Source: G965216255 sp965216255
GTDB taxonomy: Bacteria > Bacteroidota > Rhodothermia > Rhodothermales > Bin80
Direction of reading: 5' to 3'
Assembly: GCA_965216255.1 (NCBI GenBank)
Contig: OZ244148.1
Span: 2,232,001 to 2,296,000, forward strand
DNA: 64,000 nucleotides
The position numbers and the translations under genes are program-made. Each line of letters starts with the position of its first letter. Positions within the stretch are counted from its first letter, which is position 1. Of this stretch, positions 55,466-64,000 are shown in pieces. The notes beneath the pieces are model-generated. The model saw only the letters and a list, made by a program, of their open reading frames with translations. It searched no databases and was not told the DNA's origin.

Positions 55466-56056
55466 TGATCATCTCTCCGCATTTCAACGGGGTATGGCGC
55501 CCGCTTGGCCTCTAACACCCGGTCTGCAATTCTGAAGAATGACCGGAGCCGCAGTCGGGCAGCCAATGTGTAGATTGTCTCCAGAATGAGCCAAAACGCG
55601 GGGTATTCGCTGGTACACTGCCTCAAGTGCTATTGTCGTCCCGGTCAGGCCAATGTCGGCAACCCCACTGGCAAGAGGTACATCCCGCATGATCCCACCT
55701 CCGAGGGTTCCATCGCCCCTGTAACTGGTATTCCTACACCTACGGCACTGGTTGCCGTCTCCTCACAGATACCTACGGCAGCCTGCACTATGTGGCCTCG
55801 GTGGAGACGGCCGGGTTCGCCGGTGCCAATAAGGAATCGCCCGATTGCCGCAGTGAATACGCAAAAAGATAGATCGTCAGGCCATCGTTCCCACCGGGCG
55901 CGGAGGGACACAATCCACCGGAAAGCTGATAGTGTCGGGAGCACAAGGTACAAGAAGAAACTCGTCTCATGCCTCCATCGTCACGACCTTGATTCGGGAC
56001 CGACACCAAGCCCAACACGCAACGGCTGGCTTCTTTGCAAAGACGGACCGGACCTC
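55466..56056. other. Intergenic stretch, no gene recognised
   Basis: About 590 bases between the start of the receptor relic and the end of the metallo-hydrolase relic. Short frames exist on both strands but none shows family motifs. Confidence 0.3.
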
Positions 56057-56996
56057 TCAGGGCGTCTGTTGCCGTTCTCTAAAAGCCGCGCCTATGGAGC
56101 GCTGTATTCGGTCCGGATCTGACCACGTACCAAACTTGGCCGCCAATTCTACCCGCAGTATGGCCCCCGCCTCCTGAGCAGTCATTCCTTCGGTTGCCAG
56201 CGCATTTACTCTGGACTGCACCGTGGTGAAATAGTCGCGATAGGCGACTATCATTTCGCCCGAACCCGTACTATAATGGCTGGGGACGATCAGCGTAGCA
56301 CCGAACTCCTCCAGTTCATCCAGGGCGACGAGCCACCGCCGGATGCTGGACGTAGGACTGATCGGCATTGGAAACTGGTCCATGACAACATCGCCCGTGA
56401 AAAGCACGCCGTCCTCTTCGACGTAGAACACTAGATCGCGTATGCGTCGGACCGGCTTCCATCAGGCGGACATGCACACCGCCCAGGTCCACGGTCAAAG
56501 CACGCTCGAAAACAATGTCTGAAGCGCGGATGCGGGCCCCCTGCAGTAGTTCGGCGGTACGCCTGGAGAATTGTGCGAATCGCTCGGCAAGCCCCATACC
56601 GAATTCCTTGATGTCCTCCTGCTGGCTGATCGACCTGACGACGGTTGCATCGGCCGGAAAGGCCATCGCCCCTAGATCATGTTCAGGGTGCGTGTGCGCG
56701 GCGGCTACATAGAATTTTGATGCCTTGGCCACCTTTCGAGCTTCCGCCAGGACAATCTGCCCGTTAGCCTCTCCGTGTCAATGACCAACGTGGCTTTTTT
56801 CGCCTACGACGAATCCAACGTTTGGCACAAGCGGCCGCCTGTCGTCCGGGATCACGTATACGTGCTCTGAAACGGCCAGCATCACACCTGAGCGAATCGT
56901 GGGATCAAGGCCATCTCGCGGCTGGGCTGCACAGACCGTAATAGGACCGGCGGACAGGAAAGCCAGACCCACGAGCACACGGGAGCTAGGTTTCAT
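56057..56996 (-). pseudogene. MBL-fold metallo-hydrolase with several frameshifts
   Basis: From ATG 56996: signal peptide (SSRVLVGLAFLSAGPITVCAAQ), then VSEHVYVIPDDRRPLVPNVGFVVGEK. An extra A in a run (complement 56795-56800) and a second lesion just after it break the frame; the next part holds KASKFYVAAAHTHPEHDLGAM, a zinc-site motif related to HxHxDH, followed by a long helical insert. Near 56432-56440 two or more bases are lost, and the last frame gives VFYVEEDGVLFTGDVVMDQFPMP with the second metal-binding Asp, and VPSHYSTGSGEMIVAYRDYF with the last His. A periplasmic hydrolase of the metallo-beta-lactamase fold, now inactive unless the indels are sequencing faults. Confidence 0.8.
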
Positions 56997-57545
56997 TTGA
57001 TGAGTGGATTGGAAAAGGCGCAGCACGAACAAGCCAATGGTCAGTTGGGCAACGCTATTCAGTAGCCCGTTCTGGAGGCCAGCAACTCAAAATACGCATC
57101 GGTGGAGGTTTCCTAGCAAGGCGGCATAGGGAGGTGCCCAATATTACCAATGTCAGTGCATAGAAGCTACAAAGCGAGCCGAATGCACCGCATGGTCGCG
57201 CAGTACCGTTTCGGCAACACGTCCGCTACGGAGAGTCCAATCACCTACCATGGCGCAAGCCGAAGCATGCCGACTAGATTTTTCCTGGTACACAACGATT
57301 CATTGCGCAATAGGCTTACGGCAGCCAAGCCGTAAGCCTATTGCTGTTTTCGCCCACATAATCCATCGCAGACTCATTCGCCAGCCCTTTGCCATTCCGG
57401 CCACCATCCGCTAAACTGCGACGACGCCTACCTTCAACCATTGCCATGTCTGCGCTGACTTCTGCCCTACCGCTCTGCATCCCAGCATTCCTGGGCGGCT
57501 ACGCTACGGGGGAAACACGGCGGACGGGCGCTTCTCTACTAAAAT
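56997..57545. other. Intergenic stretch with a strong hairpin
   Basis: No gene. The only clear structure is the palindrome at 57308-57343, described separately. Downstream the sequence runs into the remains of an ASPIC/UnbV gene. Confidence 0.4.
57308..57343 (+). terminator. Perfect 15-bp inverted repeat, terminator-like
   Basis: caataggcttacggc, loop agccaa, gccgtaagcctattg: a perfect 15-bp stem with a 6-base loop, followed on the plus strand by ctgtttt. Shape and T run suit a transcription terminator, but no intact gene ends just before it, so it could also be the worn end of a mobile element or a REP-like unit. Confidence 0.45.
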
Positions 57546-57848
57546 ATCGCCGCGGATAATGGCCGCCGGTTCGTAGAGGTTTCGGTAGAGGCTACCACGT
57601 CAATTTTCAGCGGATATGGCGCAGAATTCGTGGCGAGAACGGATATCCGGCAGTCCAGACCCATCCCGGGCGCTCCAAGCTACCTGTCACACTCCGAAGC
57701 CGTCGCATCGTTCGTTCTCGGCGACGCCACACAAATTTATTCCCTCGTCGTTTGGTGGCCGAGTGGGACACAGGACATGCTCCGGAACATCAATGCGAAT
57801 GGATTTCTCCATCTGGTAGAGGACCATGGTCCGACTTCCACCATTTAG
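57546..57848 (+). pseudogene. ASPIC/UnbV C-terminal remnant of a second CRTAC1-like gene
   Basis: The frame reads GRRFVEVSVEATTSIFSGYGAEFVART, PSYLSHSEAVASFVLGDATQIYSLVVWWPSGTQDMLRNI and FLHLVEDH, parallel to the end of the intact gene at 46279-48090 (GARIRAY, SSYLSQSELTATFGLG, LEVMWPSGQVERFEQV). The FG-GAP blades upstream are missing. It overlaps the following TPR relic by 23 bases, the same arrangement as in the intact pair. Confidence 0.75.
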
Positions 57849-58917
57849 GCGATCTCCAGCGCTGCCTTCACGTGTAGGGCTGCCGGCTCTGCTGCTGGCG
57901 GTACGCTTTTCCGTCGGCTGCCAGGACAAGCGTGCGCCGAATCCAGCCGCCAGGCAGTACGGAGCTACCGAAAGCGTGCCTATTCCGTCGACAGCAACCA
58001 ACCTGCTCACGCTGGCAGAGATGGCTATCGGTAAAGGGCAGGATGCTATGGCACACCGAGGCATTGCAGAGGCCATCCGACGAGTTTCCCATTTCTATCG
58101 CGCGCACTTGGTACAACGGCAGATTCTTACGCGAATGGATAGCCTGGAGGAGGCGCATGCTGCCTCCAAGCGTGTGCTCGAAATCGATCCCTCCTACCCG
58201 CTGATCCACTGTTGTCTCGGAAACAATGCCGTTTCACGCCGGCAATGCACCGGCGCGGTAGCAAGTCATAGGGAAGCCGAAGGGCTTCTCGGCGCGGAAG
58301 CTCCGTAAGGGCACCGGCACGCGGTCTGCTTGCAGATGGGTAATGCTCACAAGAAATTCGGGATGGTAGAAAATGCCCTGGCTGCCTATAAGAAAGCAAT
58401 TGCCCTGGACGAAGAATTCGACCTGGCATACGATGCGATCGGACAGCTTTACCGGGAGGAAGGCAATGGGAACGGGCACTGGAATCACGCTCAAGGGCGC
58501 TTGAGCTGAGTCCGGAGAATGGGATGTATTTGTATCACGTTGGGGCGCTGCTATACCGAATTGGCCAGCTCGCGTCCGTCATTCCCTATCTCGAACAGGC
58601 TGCGCCCGTTTGCCCTGGTTCCACGGATCGGCCTGCAAATTAGCCCGAAGGCTCATCGACCTCGGGAATACCGCCGAGGGCGACCGGCTTCTGGCGATGG
58701 CTGACAGCCTACAACAACACTAAGCGGGGCTTGGGATGGCCGAAGGCACGGCCGAGACCATTCGGACTAACGCCGCCTGGATAGTCAATGCCGATATGCT
58801 GGCCAAAGATCTGCGGTATCGCGACGCGCTTGAAGTGCACCGCGGGCAAAGGCCATGGATCCGGCCAACGAAACCGCAGACAAGGGCATGCGTGAGGTGA
58901 AACCGCTCTTGGAATGA
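57826..58917 (+). pseudogene. TPR lipoprotein relic, second copy of the ASPIC/UnbV-TPR pair
   Basis: From ATG 57826: signal with lipobox-like LLLAVRFSVGCQD, then TPR sequence AEMAIGKGQDAMAHRGIAEAIRR, RAHLVQRQILTRMDSLEEAHAASKRVLEIDPSYPLIH. A TAA interrupts at 58306, after which KKFGMVENALAAYKKAIALDEEFDLAYDAIGQLYRE continues in frame; then the frame shifts near 58500 (RALELSPENGMYLYHVGALLYRIGQLASVIPYLEQA) and again near 58600 (ARRLIDLGNTAEGDRLLAMADSL), ending MREVKPLLE at 58917. At least three lesions; non-functional. It is a decayed counterpart of 48159-49406. Confidence 0.7.
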
Positions 58918-59009
58918 CAACCCTCGCCGGTTACCAGCCTACCCTGATCCCACAGATGCTAACCAACAATGGTTTCGGCCGTGAACTTGCGTGGCATCGT
59001 AACTGTCGC

Positions 59010-61025
59010 TTAGCGTACGACCATGACGCTGCGGGACGCGCTGCCGCTGCGAAGGAGGTAGAGCCCGGCCGGTATGCTATTGAAATCGACCGGTATGTGG
59101 TGCCGCCCGGCGCCCAGCTCGCCCTGAAATAGCGTGTCCACATGCCGCCCCAGGATATCGTAGAGCGCGAGCGCTGCACTTCCCTGTCGCGCGCGCCACA
59201 GAGGTATGACAGCGCGTCCGCGCGCGGGATGCGGATACGGCAAACCCAGTACCGGTGCTTCTATTGGTTGTGCTGGCGCCGGCACGGCGGTGATCCCTGC
59301 GGCGGAGAGACCGGTAGCGATGGCGCCCTGCGAGTCCTGCAAGCCCGTGAAGCCTTCCACCTCGCGGTAGCCCGCCACGCCAAAATCTACGTCGGTGTCG
59401 TCCGTCGTCCCGAACACCCCGTCCGGGCCGCTGCCAGCGATAGCCAAATAGTCGCGGCCTCCATCCATAAGAGAGATCCCGGAATTCGGATGCCATGTGT
59501 GGAAGTTGGCAAACAGATGACCGGCCTCGTGCGAGGCGATGTTGCCTATCGCCCTTGACAATACATCTACCAGGGATGCGCCATCACGCAGCGCCGCGGC
59601 AGCAGGCGTATCCTCGCGATTGGGATCCAGGAGCACGTCGAGCAGCACCACTGCCGTTTCCGCCAAGACAAAGTTGCCGACATCCACGCTCTCGGCAATG
59701 CCGACCGTGTGAATGCCCAGCTCGGCGGTTCGGCCCCCTACGATTATGCGGCTCGCATGGGGGTCGCCCCAGGGATCCGCGTGGCGGTGGCTGGCGCGCA
59801 GTTCGAGGCCATATCCGCGGACGCCAGCAAAATCCGTCACCAGGTTCTCCTCTACCACAGCCACGATGCCGTCCATCAGCGCCTGTGCCTGATCCTCCAA
59901 ACCGAGCGGAGCCAGAAATCTCTCCAGCGGCGACAGCGTAGCGGACGTGGTTCCGCCCAGGATGCGGGCATCAATACCCGCCCCGTCAAAATCCAGAAAC
60001 AGCACCTGCGGCATGGCAAGGCCCGTTCGGTGCAGCCGAAAGCGCAGGGCATAGTCACCGTCACCACTCTCGACGGCTACGGCATGGTGTCCGGGCGCTT
60101 CTAGTATGCGGGCCACGTTGGCGTTGCCGCCGACCAAGAGCGGCGATGAAGCCGGAAAGAGTATGCTCGCGTCCACATTCGCTCCCATAAGCGTGGTGCC
60201 GGCCGGCCCCAGGAGGGTAACCCTGCGCGCCTGCCCTTCTACCGAGACGCTGATCACGTCACCCGGCGCAGCGTCAAAACTGAAAACATCTACATCCACG
60301 GCATCGATTCCGACCATAAGCTCGTACGGGCCCTCGCTGCCGGCCTTGGGTCCGGAGGCCGGGTCAAACGGGTTCCCCGGCCACGCCGTATTGATGCCGC
60401 GCACAAGCAAGAAGTAATCGCCGCTCTTCGCCACGCTCGTTTCCAGAAAGCTGTCCGGCACACCCGGCAACCCGTTGTCGTTCTTGTTCACCAGCGCTCC
60501 TCCAGCATCGTAGAGCCCGATCTTCGTGTCGAGGGACCCTTCGGGCGTGGAGATGGCCGCCGTGAAGCGCTGCCCGGGAAGCAGCTCCCCCACGCGATAG
60601 AAGTCGTAGTCGCCCGTGGAAGCGGCCGCGCTGCCATGCAGCCCGTCCCCTATCACGGCCTGTACCTTGATGCGCAGCCCGGGCCCAAGCCCGATGTCGT
60701 GGGCGAGCGGAATCGCGCCGTCGTCCCAGGCTTCTTCGGAGAAGAAGAATTGCGCCGCCGACTCCGGCGAAGAGAGTCTGCCCAGAACGTCTGCGCCCGT
60801 GCCGGCGATCCACTCGGCATGGGCCGGGGTGTCGTTCCGCCCCCAAGTGCCGGCGGGCTCTGCTTCCTTGAATTCGGGCCAGGCCCGGGGCAGTGCCGGG
60901 GCCTGGCGCTCCCGGCGGGGAGGCAGCATGCACACCGCTTCCGGCTTGAAATCCTGCGCGGCAGCCGGGCCCGCAACCAAAAGCAAGAGCCAGCGCAGGC
61001 GCCTGCTCACTCTACGAATTCCCAT
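59010..61025 (-). CDS. Secreted metzincin-like protease with T9SS sorting domain
   Basis: 671 residues. Signal peptide (RRLRWLLLLVAGPAAAQ), then a pre-peptidase-like beta domain (DYDFYRVGELLPGQRFTAAIST, KIGLYDAGGALVNKNDNG), a second domain opening VLFLDFDGAG, and a zinc site IASHEAGHLFANFHTWH at residues 496-512: His499-Glu500-x2-His503 with a third His at 509, as in metzincins (HExxHxxGxxH, with Ala for Gly). A Met-turn candidate SLMDGG follows. The last 75 residues, PYPHPARGRAVIPL to a YDILGRHVDTLF and AGLYLLR pattern, form a T9SS type A sorting domain. Start ATG 61025 overlaps the upstream cytochrome gene by 19 bases, so the two are translationally linked. Confidence 0.8.
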   Translation of the reverse strand: MGIRRVSRRLRWLLLLVAGPAAAQDFKPEAVCMLPPRRERQAPALPRAWPEFKEAEPAGTWGRNDTPAHAEWIAGTGADVLGRLSSPESAAQFFFSEEAWDDGAIPLAHDIGLGPGLRIKVQAVIGDGLHGSAAASTGDYDFYRVGELLPGQRFTAAISTPEGSLDTKIGLYDAGGALVNKNDNGLPGVPDSFLETSVAKSGDYFLLVRGINTAWPGNPFDPASGPKAGSEGPYELMVGIDAVDVDVFSFDAAPGDVISVSVEGQARRVTLLGPAGTTLMGANVDASILFPASSPLLVGGNANVARILEAPGHHAVAVESGDGDYALRFRLHRTGLAMPQVLFLDFDGAGIDARILGGTTSATLSPLERFLAPLGLEDQAQALMDGIVAVVEENLVTDFAGVRGYGLELRASHRHADPWGDPHASRIIVGGRTAELGIHTVGIAESVDVGNFVLAETAVVLLDVLLDPNREDTPAAAALRDGASLVDVLSRAIGNIASHEAGHLFANFHTWHPNSGISLMDGGRDYLAIAGSGPDGVFGTTDDTDVDFGVAGYREVEGFTGLQDSQGAIATGLSAAGITAVPAPAQPIEAPVLGLPYPHPARGRAVIPLWRARQGSAALALYDILGRHVDTLFQGELGAGRHHIPVDFNSIPAGLYLLRSGSASRSVMVVR

Positions 61026-62884
61026 AACCTCTGATACTGCACGTTGGCCGCATCCAGCGCTAGCAGCCGTGCGGCATAGGGCCGGGCCTCTGCCGCACGC
61101 CCGGTGTTGTAGTACAGGGAGGCAAGGTTGGCCAGGCCTACCTCCAGGTCGGGATCAAGGGCAAGGGCGGCCAGAAAATCCGCTTCTGCCGCATCGGCAT
61201 CGCCCGCAAGCACATGCGCAAACCCGCGATCACTCAGGGCCTCGGTGCGAAGCGGATTGGCCTCCAGAATGCGATCGAAGAGGGCAATGGCCTCAGGCTG
61301 ACGCCCCAGACGGGAATAGTTTGAAGCCAGACGGGTCATGAACCGCAGGTGCGCCGGCGCCAGGGCTACCGCTTCCTCGAGGTAGCGCAGCGCCTCTTGC
61401 GACGAGCCGAGCATCAGGTACGCCTCCCCTATGCGGTAGGCGGTCCAGGCATCGGGTGTCGAAGCCATGCTACGCGCCGTACGCACTATCTCCTGGTAGT
61501 CTTCACGCAGGAAGTGCAGCCGTACGAGCGGCGCCACCAAGAGCTCCTCGGGCACTGTGGTACGCGCCTGCTCGAGCAGGACAGCCGCAGAATCCAGGAA
61601 ACCGGGATGATTGGTGACCTCCTCGTAGTACGTCATATACCCGAGGGCAATTTCGTGTGGCGGCGGATCTTCCTCGATAAGGCTTGCCAGGCGCACAAAT
61701 TTTCTCTGGTCCTCCACCTCTTCGGCGCCCAGAAGCTGCACGGCCTCGCGGTCCGGCCGCCGAATGAAGTGGTCCGTAATCCGTACGTGGGGGATATCGC
61801 TCGAGCCGGAGACGGGCATGTGGCAGCTCGCGCAGTCCGAGGCCGCCTCTGGACAGGCCGCCACCTGCTTTTCGGCATGGCAGCTCTGGCATACGCTGGC
61901 ATAGTGGTCCACCCCCAGGGTCTCGATGCTCACATGCGGATCGTGGCAAGTGATACAGGTAAGGGGCGAGGTTGCACGGGAGGCCTCGAAGCAAGCGCTC
62001 TGCTTGAGCCTGTCCGGGTGTGAGGCCATTACGAACTGCTGAACACTATCAGCGTAGCGAGGCCAGAAGACGTTCTCAATTTCGGAAAGCGGCATCCCGG
62101 GACGAAAGTCCGCGAATGTCCGGCCTTCCTTGTTTACCGCCGCACCCTGCATGTGGCAGCCCTGGCAAAGATCAAACTGGCGCTCGAAGGGCAGCTTGGC
62201 AGGGTTGACGATGGTGTAGTCGGTCTCCTTTGCCACGTCCACCACACGCCCCGCGCGCATGGCGTCCACATGGATGGATCCCGGCCCGTGGCAGCGCTCG
62301 CAGTCAATGCCGTCCGGTACTTTTTGGTACCGGTTTTCCGACCCCGGCACGTGGACCGGCATCGCATTGTGACACGTGATGCACTTGAGCAGAATGGGGC
62401 GATCAAACCGTAAGTTGTTGCCGTTTGCAAAGCCCGGCGGCAGGCCCCACGTGCCGTCCTGCACGTACCACGTCAGCGGCATCTGGTAGAGATACCCGCC
62501 CACATCCATGACATGGGAATTGGTATGATGGCCAGACCCCACGATATAATCGATCTCTTCCACCCGGCGGTATACCGTATCTGTGCCTACCAGCCGGTAC
62601 TCTTCCAGGAAGAGTTCTTCGCCCCTGCTGAAGGGACGGTAATACAGGTCTCTGTGCGGATCAAATACGGGCTCGGGGTCCGCAAAATCCGCCGCGCTGT
62701 TCGCGAGCAAGGCCGGCTCCCATGAACGCCCCATCTGCGACTGCCTGAATGTGGCGGCCTTGTCGGGGTGGCAACTGGCACAGGCGTCGATGCCCACATA
62801 GTCCGCATCCGTATTGAGAAACGTACCCGGCCGGTCTGCCGAGCGGCAGCTGGCAAGGACGCAGAGAAGAATTACATACCGCAT
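61007..62884 (-). CDS. Multihaem cytochrome c-TPR lipoprotein (seven CxxCH)
   Basis: 625 residues. A lipobox VILLCVLASCRS anchors the protein. Residues about 30-370 form a cytochrome c554/c3-like multihaem domain with seven CxxCH sites: CASCH, CITCH, CERCH, CQGCH, CITCH, CQSCH and CASCH. From about residue 400 a TPR domain follows (IGEAYLMLGSSQEALRYLEEAVALAP, LASNYSRLGRQPEAIALFDRILEANP, LANLASLYYNTGRAAEARPYA). Such proteins occur with ASPIC/UnbV and TPR proteins in Bacteroidota and Acidobacteriota; redox partner and substrate are unknown. The next upstream gene, 10 bases away, encodes a sister protein, and the protease gene overlaps its 3' end. Confidence 0.88.
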   Translation of the reverse strand: MRYVILLCVLASCRSADRPGTFLNTDADYVGIDACASCHPDKAATFRQSQMGRSWEPALLANSAADFADPEPVFDPHRDLYYRPFSRGEELFLEEYRLVGTDTVYRRVEEIDYIVGSGHHTNSHVMDVGGYLYQMPLTWYVQDGTWGLPPGFANGNNLRFDRPILLKCITCHNAMPVHVPGSENRYQKVPDGIDCERCHGPGSIHVDAMRAGRVVDVAKETDYTIVNPAKLPFERQFDLCQGCHMQGAAVNKEGRTFADFRPGMPLSEIENVFWPRYADSVQQFVMASHPDRLKQSACFEASRATSPLTCITCHDPHVSIETLGVDHYASVCQSCHAEKQVAACPEAASDCASCHMPVSGSSDIPHVRITDHFIRRPDREAVQLLGAEEVEDQRKFVRLASLIEEDPPPHEIALGYMTYYEEVTNHPGFLDSAAVLLEQARTTVPEELLVAPLVRLHFLREDYQEIVRTARSMASTPDAWTAYRIGEAYLMLGSSQEALRYLEEAVALAPAHLRFMTRLASNYSRLGRQPEAIALFDRILEANPLRTEALSDRGFAHVLAGDADAAEADFLAALALDPDLEVGLANLASLYYNTGRAAEARPYAARLLALDAANVQYQRLWEFVE

Positions 62885-62894
62885 ATGTCCCGGA

Positions 62895-64000
62895 TTACCG
62901 TGCCTCCAGTATCAGACGCGCCGCCTCGCTGCCCGGATCCAGCTCCAACGCCCGCTCTGCATAGCGGCGTGCCATGGCATAGTCCTCATTTCGGTAGTAA
63001 GCCAGCGCCAGCTTGGCGATGCTCTCAACAAAGGCGGGATCCGCCTCTACGGCTCGTCCCAGATAGGCAATGGCGCGCGCCAGATCAGTTGCTTCCAGGT
63101 AGAAGGTGCCCAGGTTGCTCAGCGCAGTGGCACTCCCCGGTGCGGCGGCCACCGCGCGTTCGAACAGCTGCCGCGCCGCTTCCGGATCATTCCGGCTCAC
63201 ATGCAGAAGTCCCAGGTTTCCGAGCGCCGCCACATAGTCGGGCTCGAGCTCGAGGGCCTGCCTGAGCGCGGCCTCCGCATCCGCGAACTGCCCGTCCAGG
63301 AGATGGGCCGTGCCAAGATTGTAGTGTGCCTCGGCAAGCCACGGCTTTTCGTCGGCCGCCAGCGCATACTGGCGCGCTGCCTCGGATAATTCGCCCTGCG
63401 TCTCCAGGAAGCGGCCGTAATTGACGCGGATGTCGGCAAGTGCGGGTTCTACGGCCAGCGCGTGCGTGTACAGGCGGCGCGCCTCGTCAAGCCTTTGCCC
63501 CACCTGCTCATAGGCCTGCGCCAGTGCATTGAGCCGCTCTGGGATGTCAGGGCCCAGCTCCACGCTGCGCGCCAGTGGTTCCAGGGCTTCGGCGCCGCGC
63601 CTGCGGCGCAGATGCGTAAGCCCGAGCAGAAAGAGCGACGCGCCGGTAGCGTCCGGGGCGTGGTCCAGCGCCTCCGCGAGCTCGCGTACGCCCCGGTCCT
63701 GCATCGAGGTATCGGCCCGCTGCGTCCCAAGCACGATATAGGCCAGCGCCTCGTAGCGCTTGGCCTCCGCGCCTGCGGCGTCCCTGGCAAAATGCGCGAC
63801 AAGGTCCGGCGACGCGTGCGCGGCCATGGGCTCCGGCAGCAAGGTAGGCACCACACGAATCCAGTGGTCTGTGAAGGAGGAATGGGGAGCATCGTCCACC
63901 CGCACCCGCGGCATATGGCACCCGATGCAGCTTTCCGCGGCGGCATGCGCAGCCGCCGTCTCGTGGCAGGAACTGCAGGTGTTATCGAAGTACGCCGGTC
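62895..64000 (-). CDS. Cytochrome c-TPR protein, N-terminus outside window
   Basis: The frame is open to the right edge of the window, and its first visible residues contain two haem sites, CSSCHETAAAH and CIGCHMPRV, so the beginning of the multihaem domain lies beyond 64000. HSSFTDHWIRVV then leads into a long TPR array of about eight repeats, e.g. ADIRVNYGRFLETQGELSEAARQY, AEAHYNLGTAHLLDGQFADAEAAL, VAALGNLGLLHVSRNDPEAARQLF and VESIAKLALAYYRNEDYAMARRY. It is the same architecture as the next gene, which starts 10 bases downstream; they look like a tandem duplication within one operon (cytochrome, cytochrome, protease). An internal ATG at 63914 is not the true start, because haem motifs precede it. 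Confidence 0.85.
   Translation of the reverse strand, partial: PAYFDNTCSSCHETAAAHAAAESCIGCHMPRVRVDDAPHSSFTDHWIRVVPTLLPEPMAAHASPDLVAHFARDAAGAEAKRYEALAYIVLGTQRADTSMQDRGVRELAEALDHAPDATGASLFLLGLTHLRRRRGAEALEPLARSVELGPDIPERLNALAQAYEQVGQRLDEARRLYTHALAVEPALADIRVNYGRFLETQGELSEAARQYALAADEKPWLAEAHYNLGTAHLLDGQFADAEAALRQALELEPDYVAALGNLGLLHVSRNDPEAARQLFERAVAAAPGSATALSNLGTFYLEATDLARAIAYLGRAVEADPAFVESIAKLALAYYRNEDYAMARRYAERALELDPGSEAARLILEAR

Noticed and set aside
1..64000. CRISPR arrays, rRNA and tRNA genes
   Set aside because: No regularly spaced direct repeats and no rRNA- or tRNA-like segments were recognised by reading; a covariance search could still find a tRNA that I missed.

Overview
The window looks like a chromosomal segment of a Bacteroidota-type bacterium, probably on the Rhodothermota/Balneolota side. 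The evidence is a SusC/SusD pair, two proteins with T9SS-like C-terminal sorting domains, a bacillithiol-type YpdA reductase, CRTAC1-like ASPIC/UnbV and TPR lipoproteins, and a PVC-type haem-binding dehydrogenase gene. No rRNA, tRNA, CRISPR array, phage module or replication origin was recognised. The assignment is inferred from gene families, not from a marker gene.

Layout. 1-1763: partial P1-family peptidase (-) and ypdA (+). 1764-11820: a mobile-element cluster holding an IS4-type transposase, a relic, a PVC-type dehydrogenase gene cut in two by an IS1380 element with inverted repeats, and a Tn5-like transposase fused to a DUF4338 (DruA-like) domain, with terminal repeats and a probable target duplication. 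11910-17819: a compact five-gene minus-strand operon (FAD oxidase, GlcF-like Fe-S protein, sugar epimerase-like TIM barrel, UPF0261/Tm-1-like protein, creatininase-like hydrolase), which is the best-preserved candidate catabolic system here. 17883-25274: IS30, a group II intron with a broken reverse transcriptase, a second IS1380-like transposase, and an IS3 element inserted in a beta-propeller/T9SS gene.

26475-32088: a YVTN relic, a VTT membrane protein, a small lipoprotein that is only a TonB plug domain, and an ABC exporter pair. 33123-44031: an outer-membrane barrel protein, susC, susD and a frameshifted DUF1080 gene on the minus strand, then two sulfatases on the plus strand with a decayed gene between them; together these suggest capture and breakdown of a (sulfated) glycan or glycoside. 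44032-46278 is a mobile-element graveyard. 46279-49406 is an ASPIC/UnbV-TPR gene pair, and a decayed copy of the same pair lies at 57546-58917. 50453-57000 holds a broken IS110 transposase and several broken chromosomal genes. 59010-64000 is a minus-strand operon of two multihaem cytochrome c-TPR proteins followed by a secreted metzincin-like protease.

Roughly a third of the window is transposable elements or their remains, and many chromosomal genes carry single-base frameshifts, several in homopolymers. This is either a genome in heavy IS-driven decay or, partly, an assembly with residual indel errors; raw reads are needed to separate the two.
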